Below are positions 6,041 to 11,158 of a stretch of DNA of 11,158 nucleotides, one piece after another. A program made the position numbers and the translations under genes. Source of the DNA: CAYTKU01 sp964550845 (GTDB lineage: Bacteria; Patescibacteriota; Patescibacteriia; Magasanikbacterales; UBA922); assembly GCA_964550845.1 (NCBI GenBank), contig CAZKAD010000033.1:1-11158 (forward strand). The letters run 5' to 3'. The notes under the pieces were generated by a model. The model was not told the origin of the DNA and did not search any database. It saw only the letters and a list, made by a program, of their open reading frames with translations. Within the stretch, counting starts at the first letter, position 1; each line of letters starts with the position of its first letter.

Positions 6041-7492
6041 TTAAAATCCAACCACAAAATTCCGATCTAATACGAGGTTTGAATCAAAGGTATAGATCTG
6101 ATTCCCCCAATTTTTTTCTTCTTCTGGAGGAGTCGCCGTCTGTATATTCTTACCAAAATTCAGCTGTAAGGTCAATGCACTGTCAGGGAGCCCCAGCTGC
6201 TTTTGTGCTAATAGCTCATACTTTCCTGCATCAATCTGCTCGCGAATTGAAGAAGGAAGTGTATACAAAAATTCCAAAGTTCCTGTTTGACCTGGTTCAA
6301 TGGCAATAAACGCACCAAACCATTGCTTTCCAAGTTCTTGTCCCTGATCCGTCGTCCCAATTTCCTTACTGCGATCTGTCTTCATCGCACCTTTTGTTTC
6401 AATTAACTTCGATCCTTCTGGAACATACACTCGTGCATACGTTCGGTAACGACTTGTGCGCCAATCAAACTTGCCAGTGTTGGTATATTTCATACTTGCA
6501 CGTGCAACGAGTTCATTTCCCCGAGGTTCAATCGTATACGTCAAATTTCTTACCATAGCGTGGTCAGTTTTGAGCGCAGCCAAATTTGCATCAACCCATA
6601 AAAGATAGTCACCGGAAGTTGATTTTACTTTTCCGGTCCATCCTAAATTTCCCATTACTCGTTCAAGTTCAGAATCTTTCGAATAAAAAATGATGTGTTT
6701 TTCCTTGGCAAGTTCGTGAACCAATTTGGTATAGGCATCTACCTGAGAAAATGCATTATCCCGCAGATGTACCAAAAGTTCATCCATGAAAACCTTAATA
6801 ATTCCTTTTCTATTTTCAAAACTTCTTCCATTTCTCGCATAGTCATATTCTACATGATATTCCAATGTTTCAGTGACATTTTCAGAAGTAAATTCAATTC
6901 CTTCTACCGTAAAAGGACCTGTGATTTTCATCAAACGCTCAAGTACGGTTGGAGTAAATGCAACCACCGTATCAATTTCATTTGCTGCAATACCATTTTC
7001 ACCTTTATAAAAATCCAAAGCTTGCTGGGCTGACACAGAAAAATCTGGTGACCAATTACTGTCACGGAAATACCAACGATCGACCTTCAGATGTTCTTTC
7101 AAAATCGTAGGAGGTGTTTGCTTCCAATCATCAGGTGCCTGACCATCAAGTGTTTCAGTCCCTTCAACTTTTAATACTTCGACATGGCCTTTATCGATTC
7201 TCACTGTAGCATATACTCCAATAAAGCCTCCCCCAGGTCGCATTTCAGTATTATTTTGCAATAAGAAAAGGTATGTTCTTGGTTTACTAAATCCCAAAAA
7301 TTGAGGTAATAATGTAGAGAAATCACCTGTAGGATCTCCTACCAAAGAATTTACTTTTTTTTGAACAACGTTACTGGTTAAAATCTTTTCTGGAGAAATA
7401 TTTTTTATTTTATAAAATGCATAAGCAGAGGCACTCCCAATAAGTGCTGCAATAAAACAAATACATATAAATCCTTTAAAGCCTTTGAACAT
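6041..7492 (-). CDS. DUF4012 membrane-anchored extracytoplasmic protein
   Basis: This 483-residue protein has one N-terminal hydrophobic helix (about residues 7-27) after a Lys-containing start, so most of it should lie outside the membrane. The DUF4012 (PF13196) signature is clear: LLQNNTEMRPGGGFIGVY (77-94), then WYFRDSNWSPDFSVSAQQAL (140-159) and VVAFTPTVLERLMKITGPF (176-194). The C-terminal third is beta-rich and looks like one or two sandwich domains. No function is established to my knowledge; family members often lie near polysaccharide genes, which fits the flanking GT2, GT4 and mreB. A role in handling or attaching surface glycans is inference only. The ATG at 7492 gives the charged start and helix expected of an anchor. 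It follows an 81-nt gap with a hairpin and appears to lead a unit that runs to frr. Confidence 0.88.
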   Translation of the reverse strand: MFKGFKGFICICFIAALIGSASAYAFYKIKNISPEKILTSNVVQKKVNSLVGDPTGDFSTLLPQFLGFSKPRTYLFLLQNNTEMRPGGGFIGVYATVRIDKGHVEVLKVEGTETLDGQAPDDWKQTPPTILKEHLKVDRWYFRDSNWSPDFSVSAQQALDFYKGENGIAANEIDTVVAFTPTVLERLMKITGPFTVEGIEFTSENVTETLEYHVEYDYARNGRSFENRKGIIKVFMDELLVHLRDNAFSQVDAYTKLVHELAKEKHIIFYSKDSELERVMGNLGWTGKVKSTSGDYLLWVDANLAALKTDHAMVRNLTYTIEPRGNELVARASMKYTNTGKFDWRTSRYRTYARVYVPEGSKLIETKGAMKTDRSKEIGTTDQGQELGKQWFGAFIAIEPGQTGTLEFLYTLPSSIREQIDAGKYELLAQKQLGLPDSALTLQLNFGKNIQTATPPEEEKNWGNQIYTFDSNLVLDRNFVVGF

Positions 7493-7528
7493 AATAGAAG
7501 AAAAATATATACTCTTATCTTCACTTGA

Positions 7529-7551
7529 TACGAGTTCCTTCGAAACTCATA
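7529..7551. repeat. Inverted repeat (10-bp arms, 3-nt loop) in the GT2-DUF4012 gap
   Basis: The 81-nt gap (7493-7573) holds arms of 10 nt at 7529-7538 and 7542-7551, pairing at ten positions with two G-T wobbles when read as minus-strand RNA, around a GAA loop. It lacks a downstream T-tract on either strand, so it does not look like an intrinsic terminator. It could stabilise or process the transcript, or bind a regulator ahead of DUF4012. AT-rich sequence nearer the DUF4012 start (7493-7515) could hold a -10 box, but I cannot fix one. Confidence 0.5.
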
Positions 7552-7573
7552 AAAGAAAATACAAGCCCAAATA

Positions 7574-9070
7574 TTAGCTCAATTTCTTTCTTTTTTTCTG
7601 TGAAACATTAAATCCCAAATACTTCCCAAACATCAAATGTGTAATCGAATCAATCGCAGGGAGAGCACCTACCATAATCAAAGTAACAGGCAAGAGTGTC
7701 CACTGGAGCACCATCGAAAGATATGCGTGCTTCGGATAGGTTTCCGGACGCTTCGGCAAAAGCAAAAAGCTAAGCGTTGCAGAGATAAAAAGACCAATCA
7801 TGGCCACCCGCATTAAGACCTGCAAAATATGTGGCGTATTGAAATACAGCGCACTCTCACGCACCCAGTCTGGTGCAAACCAAATCGGGAATCGCCCCAA
7901 AATCGTAATCAAAATCGCTACCACCGCCCAAGACCACTTCCCTTCCCACTGGGCAAAAACCCATTTGAACTTGGTACGAAATTTCATCAGCTTTCCTTTT
8001 TTACCAAATTCCCAGAGAAGGTAGGGAATATGCTCTGTCCCCCACGCCCAGCGTCGCTTTTGTTTGTAGAGATTCACAATACTCTTCCACCACGAATCAT
8101 CACGCACCGTATCCATCGAGACAGGAATATACATTGGTGTCACTTCATAATCTCCATTATACCGTAAAAGACATTGAAAAAAAATACGTGAATCTTCACT
8201 TACAATACGTTTGTCATGATAGCCTGCATCAAAGAGTGCCTGAAAACTCATTGAATGTGACGAGAATGTCACAAGTGTGTCATGTCGAGAAAGTGCATTA
8301 AGCATCCAAAAGGTCGTACCAAAGGCCATAATACGCAGTACCATCGGAGATTCCCAGATATTATTGTTATAGAGCACAACAGGCTGAAATGAAGTGTGTG
8401 TTGGCCGAGGATGCGTGCAGTAGAGATAGGTCAGATAACTGAAATATTCTTTATGGCAAATCGTATCAATATCAAAGACAGTCACAATAACCTTGGAGTA
8501 TTCCCAGCCTTTTTTATCAATATATTCTTTTATGCGGCTCTCAGCATAGTGAAGGTTTGATCCTTTCCCAGGGATTTCATCAGGCAAATCTTGAGGATGC
8601 AAAATGCCCACAATATCTCCAAAACAATTCCCAAATTTTTTCTTGGCATTCAAGAGAACTTCATCAAATCGTTCTTTGGCTCTTTCTTCTCCAGCAATAA
8701 CAATAGTGAACTTGGTCTTGTCATAGATAGAATCACAAACACTTTGCATCGCAGTTTCCACGACTTCCCAGTCTTCTTTGTAGAGAGTAAGAAAAATGAT
8801 ATGCTGTTTGTCATCCCAATTTTTTACTTCTGAAAAGAGAATTTTTTTCCAGTCAGAGCGACTCACTTTGCGAAAACGGAGCCAGGAGAGAATCAAGTAA
8901 CTTGAAAAATAAACTACTTTCGTAAGCCAATAGATATCAAAAATAATAACGAAATAAATCATGGCTATTGGATGGGTAAATGAAAGCACAATTGCCCCAA
9001 GAAGAGTCAGCCAAACAGAAATGCCTGGCAGCATTTCATACAAACGATATTTATAATAATCAGAGAGCAT
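7574..9070 (-). CDS. Multi-pass membrane glycosyltransferase, family 2-like (cellulose-synthase-like)
   Basis: This 498-residue inner-membrane enzyme probably builds or extends a surface polysaccharide. Two hydrophobic helices (about 17-64) precede a cytosolic GT-A domain. It contains FLTLYKED (93-100), a GKGSN donor-site stretch (168-172), the metal-binding D-x-D in VFDIDTI (198-204; D200 and D202), an ED pair in SEDSRIFF (291-298), and QKRRW (337-341), the Q-x2-RW motif of processive family 2 enzymes. Three more membrane helices follow at about 380-398, 418-438 and 450-472, and the tail is lysine-rich. This layout resembles cellulose, hyaluronan or curdlan-type synthases, but the sugar cannot be deduced. 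No PilZ domain is visible. The ATG at 9070 lies 3 nt after the rsmI stop, without a Shine-Dalgarno motif. An internal Met at residue 13 is a less likely start. Confidence 0.87.
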   Translation of the reverse strand: MLSDYYKYRLYEMLPGISVWLTLLGAIVLSFTHPIAMIYFVIIFDIYWLTKVVYFSSYLILSWLRFRKVSRSDWKKILFSEVKNWDDKQHIIFLTLYKEDWEVVETAMQSVCDSIYDKTKFTIVIAGEERAKERFDEVLLNAKKKFGNCFGDIVGILHPQDLPDEIPGKGSNLHYAESRIKEYIDKKGWEYSKVIVTVFDIDTICHKEYFSYLTYLYCTHPRPTHTSFQPVVLYNNNIWESPMVLRIMAFGTTFWMLNALSRHDTLVTFSSHSMSFQALFDAGYHDKRIVSEDSRIFFQCLLRYNGDYEVTPMYIPVSMDTVRDDSWWKSIVNLYKQKRRWAWGTEHIPYLLWEFGKKGKLMKFRTKFKWVFAQWEGKWSWAVVAILITILGRFPIWFAPDWVRESALYFNTPHILQVLMRVAMIGLFISATLSFLLLPKRPETYPKHAYLSMVLQWTLLPVTLIMVGALPAIDSITHLMFGKYLGFNVSQKKRKKLS

Positions 9071-9073
9071 ATA

Positions 9074-9757
9074 TTATGAACAATGTTCAACAACCAAAAC
9101 AAATTCCCCTTTTTCTGAAATGTTGAGAGTCTTTAATTCAGAAATAGTTCCTCGATACAGAGTCTCAAATTTTTTGGTGAGTTCACGAGCAACAAAAATT
9201 TTTCTTTGAGGATCAAGAACTGCACCAAGATTGTCTAAAGCCTTTTTGATACGATGATTCGATTCAAAAAAAACAACCGTATAAACACTCTCTGCCACTT
9301 GCTTGAAAAATTGTTGACGTTTATTTTTGTGTGGAGGAAAACCCAGAAAAATAAATTTATCTGTAGCAAAGCCAGAAACAGAAAGTGCTGTAGTCAAAGC
9401 AGATACGCCTGGAATTGGTACCACATCCACCTGATGGTGCTTCTCACTTGTCGTCAAAAATTCAATCAAAATATTGCCTGGATCGCTAATGCCCGGTGTT
9501 CCAGCATCACTGACCAAAGCCAGATTTTTCCCTTCTTCGAGAAGAGCACGGATTTCTTGCATTTTTTCTGTGCCACTGTGGTGATGATAGCTCAAAGTTG
9601 GTGTTTTGATCTCAAAATGATGTAAAAGATTTTGCGTCACCCGAGTGTCCTCACATAAAATACAATCAACGCTCTTGAGAGTTTCAAGAGCGCGATTTGT
9701 AATATCTTTCAAATTTCCAATCGGAGTAGCAACAATAAAAAGTTTTCCTGGTATCAT
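9074..9757 (-). CDS. rsmI: 16S rRNA C1402 2'-O-methyltransferase RsmI, short form
   Basis: RsmI adds the ribose methyl group at C1402 of 16S rRNA in the decoding centre, using S-adenosylmethionine. The tetrapyrrole-methylase fold is clear: KLFIVATPIGNLKDIT (5-20), CEDTR (35-39), the signature LVSDAGTPGISDPG (81-94), PIPGVSAL (114-121), GFPPHKNKR (139-147), FFESNHRI (163-170) and ARELTKKFE (190-198). At 227 residues it is about 60 shorter than the E. coli protein and stops right after the core domain, so the C-terminal helical extension is missing. The ending is a normal TAA, and GT2 follows 3 nt later, so this looks like a natural short form, not a frameshift. The ATG at 9757 gives the standard N-terminus. 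It leads its unit, with a -10-like box 8 nt upstream and no Shine-Dalgarno motif. Confidence 0.95.
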   Translation of the reverse strand: MIPGKLFIVATPIGNLKDITNRALETLKSVDCILCEDTRVTQNLLHHFEIKTPTLSYHHHSGTEKMQEIRALLEEGKNLALVSDAGTPGISDPGNILIEFLTTSEKHHQVDVVPIPGVSALTTALSVSGFATDKFIFLGFPPHKNKRQQFFKQVAESVYTVVFFESNHRIKKALDNLGAVLDPQRKIFVARELTKKFETLYRGTISELKTLNISEKGEFVLVVEHCS

Positions 9758-9765
9758 AAAGTACT

Positions 9766-9771
9766 CTTATA
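9766..9771 (-). promoter_or_regulatory. Candidate -10 box for rsmI
   Basis: The minus strand reads TATAAG ending 8 nt before the rsmI ATG, so transcription from it would start within about 2 nt of the start codon. No convincing -35 is present: at 15-17 nt upstream there is only T-rich sequence. As rsmI is the first gene of its strand after a divergent junction, a promoter must lie within 9758-9855, which raises the odds for this box. Confidence 0.4.
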
Positions 9772-9776
9772 CTACC

Positions 9777-9822
9777 AAAAAAGCCTCAAAAAGGCAACCT
9801 TAACCACACTCTTAGGCTTTTT
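9777..9822. repeat. Nested inverted repeats in the divergent rsmI / exported-protein gap
   Basis: The arms AAAAAGCCT (9778-9786) and AGGCTTTTT (9814-9822) are perfect 9-nt inverted repeats 27 nt apart. A third element, AAAAAGGC (9788-9795), pairs with the left arm as GCCT-5 nt-AGGC, and on the minus strand that small hairpin is followed by six Ts. The set lies between the two candidate promoters of a 98-nt divergent gap (9758-9855). It may be an operator, an insulator against opposing transcription, or chance in AT-rich DNA. Confidence 0.4.
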
Positions 9823-9837
9823 CGATTTCTCGGGATA

Positions 9838-9846
9838 TGCTATACT
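9838..9846 (+). promoter_or_regulatory. Candidate extended -10 promoter for the divergent exported-protein gene
   Basis: The sequence TGCTATACT fits an extended -10 element (TG-n-TATACT against the TATAAT consensus), ending 9 nt before the ATG at 9856. Transcription should begin about 3 nt before the start codon. Extended -10 promoters can work without a -35 box, and the place where one would sit holds only TTTTTC. No Shine-Dalgarno motif lies between the box and the ATG. Confidence 0.5.
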
Positions 9847-9855
9847 AAAAAATAT

Positions 9856-11158
9856 ATGAAAAAAGGCACCAAACTACCTCTTATTTACGTTCTCTGTATA
9901 GCGTATATCCTAGGCCCATTTTCTGTATTTGCAGCGGAATTTAACCCGAATTACCTTATTAGTGACGAAGAGTTGCAAGATGCAAACAGCATGACTCGCA
10001 GTGATATTGATTTGTTTCTCGATCAAAAAGGCAGCTATTTGCGCAATTATCGAGTAGAAGATAAAGATGGGAAAAAGCGAAAGGCATCTGATATTATCTA
10101 TCGTACAGCCCAGGAATACCAAATTAGCCCAAAATACCTTCTTGTAAAACTTCAAAAGGAACAAAGTTTAATTAGTGATATTGATCCATCCCAAAAACAA
10201 TTGGACTGGGCAACCGGCTATGGAGTCTGTGACTCGTGCTCAATGGATGACCCCAAAATTCAAAAATACAAAGGATTTGGAAATCAGGTTGATAGCGCGG
10301 CTGGCATTATGCGCTGGTATTATGATAATGCAGGTACACAATCTTGGATAAAACAAGCCAATATAACCTATACTATAGATAGCCAAAGCGTTACTCCAAG
10401 TAACAATGCCACTGCTTTTTTGTATACCTATACTCCCCATATCCAAGGCAATGAAAATTTTTGGAAACTCTGGCAAAAATGGTTTGAAGGAGCTTATCCA
10501 AACGGAACCTTGTTTAAATCTCAAAATGATCCAATTGTTTATCTTCTTCAAGATGGGAAAAAACGGGCTTTTGAAAACATGAGTGCACTGATCACTCGTT
10601 ATGACCCAAAACGTATCTTGGTTGTGCCTGAAGGAGAAATTAGCCGCTATCCACTTGGGACGCCTATTAGTTTTCCAAACTATTCCATCTTGAAAGCTGG
10701 ATCTGACTATTATCTTCTCGATGATGACACGCTCCGCCCATTTGATTCCGCAGCGACGGTGAAAAAAATTGGATATAACCCAGAAGAAATACTCGAAGTT
10801 GAAAGTGGAGATATTGCAACCATGCCAACAGGCGATGTCATTACGCTCAAAAATGCAACCCATCCATTTGGTGAAATAATCTTTGTCAAAGAAGTACAGT
10901 CTTCTTATTTTATAAAAGACGAAATTTCACATGCACTGCTTGATCCAAAAGTTGCTGGGATTGCATTTCCAAATCTCAAACTACGAAACGGAACGATTCA
11001 AGAACTTCAAAAAGCAACTGCAGGTGATCCAATTAAATTTCCAGATGGAACACTTTTGAAAACACCAACTTCTCCTAAAATTTATGTTGTGGAAAATGGG
11101 AAAAAACGACATATTAGTAATGAAAAAATGTTCCTCGCACTGGGATATCAGTGGAGCA
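9856..11158 (+). CDS. Exported protein with lysozyme-like domain and 'DGKKR' surface repeats (3' end cut by window edge)
   Basis: The reading frame is open for 434 codons from the ATG at 9856 to the window edge. Residues 1-27 form a signal peptide with a Lys-rich start and probable cleavage after VFA-A. Residues 34-165 match a lysozyme-like region common in secreted actinobacterial and CPR proteins: LISDEEL, MTRSDIDLFLDQKG, SDIIYRTAQEYQISPKYLLVKLQKEQSLI (78-106; E102 is a candidate catalytic Glu), ATGYGVCDSC (119-128) and YKGFGNQVDSAAG (138-150). From about residue 218 come roughly four degenerate repeats of 50-65 residues, with G-T-L-x-K, an aromatic 'YLL/YVV', and DGKKRAF (233-239) or NGKKRHI (414-420), as in many CPR surface proteins. 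It is probably a cell-wall-binding or wall-cleaving protein; enzymatic activity is unproven. It diverges from rsmI. Confidence 0.82.
   Translation, partial: MKKGTKLPLIYVLCIAYILGPFSVFAAEFNPNYLISDEELQDANSMTRSDIDLFLDQKGSYLRNYRVEDKDGKKRKASDIIYRTAQEYQISPKYLLVKLQKEQSLISDIDPSQKQLDWATGYGVCDSCSMDDPKIQKYKGFGNQVDSAAGIMRWYYDNAGTQSWIKQANITYTIDSQSVTPSNNATAFLYTYTPHIQGNENFWKLWQKWFEGAYPNGTLFKSQNDPIVYLLQDGKKRAFENMSALITRYDPKRILVVPEGEISRYPLGTPISFPNYSILKAGSDYYLLDDDTLRPFDSAATVKKIGYNPEEILEVESGDIATMPTGDVITLKNATHPFGEIIFVKEVQSSYFIKDEISHALLDPKVAGIAFPNLKLRNGTIQELQKATAGDPIKFPDGTLLKTPTSPKIYVVENGKKRHISNEKMFLALGYQWS

Noticed and set aside
10240..10863. A 207-codon open frame on the minus strand inside the exported-protein gene.
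   Set aside because: It is antisense to a plus-strand gene with a signal peptide and clear domain motifs; its translation shows no domain and a Phe/Ile/Trp-rich shadow composition.

Overview
The window looks like chromosomal DNA of a Candidate Phyla Radiation (Patescibacteria, Parcubacteria-like) bacterium. The evidence is the combination of genes, not a marker phylogeny: an archaeal-type UMP kinase, a DUF4012 protein, a multi-pass family 2 glycosyltransferase, an Asp-box beta-propeller lipoprotein, a shortened RsmI, and an exported protein with a lysozyme-like head and 'DGKKR'-type repeats. Genes are packed with gaps of 1-40 nt, the DNA is moderately AT-rich, and Shine-Dalgarno motifs are nearly absent. 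I see no tRNA, rRNA, CRISPR array, transposon or phage module, and no gene-free stretch above 100 nt.

Ten genes lie on the minus strand and are read from right to left. rsmI (9757-9074) is followed 3 nt later by a membrane glycosyltransferase (9070-7574). After an 81-nt gap with a hairpin come DUF4012 (7492-6041), mreB (6031-5024), a GT4 glycosyltransferase (5017-3911), holB (3907-2978), a beta-propeller lipoprotein (2954-1872) and frr (1831-1277). A strong intrinsic terminator sits 5 nt after frr. Beyond it lie a YvlD-like membrane protein (1225-869), a 55-residue basic protein (867-700) and pyrH (690-4). One divergent plus-strand gene begins at 9856 and runs off the right edge; it encodes a secreted cell-wall-type protein.

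Functionally, the region mixes core information processing (rsmI, holB, frr, pyrH) with envelope building (two glycosyltransferases, DUF4012, MreB, a surface propeller, a small membrane protein and a secreted lysozyme-like protein). The GT2-DUF4012-MreB-GT4 run could be a module that makes or places a surface glycan along the growing wall; this is inferred from gene order and not shown. The features most worth a second look are -10-like boxes only 7-9 nt before the start codons of transcription-unit leaders (suggesting leaderless mRNAs), a terminator hairpin that imitates a ribosome binding site plus GTG start, and the unusual frr-to-pyrH order.
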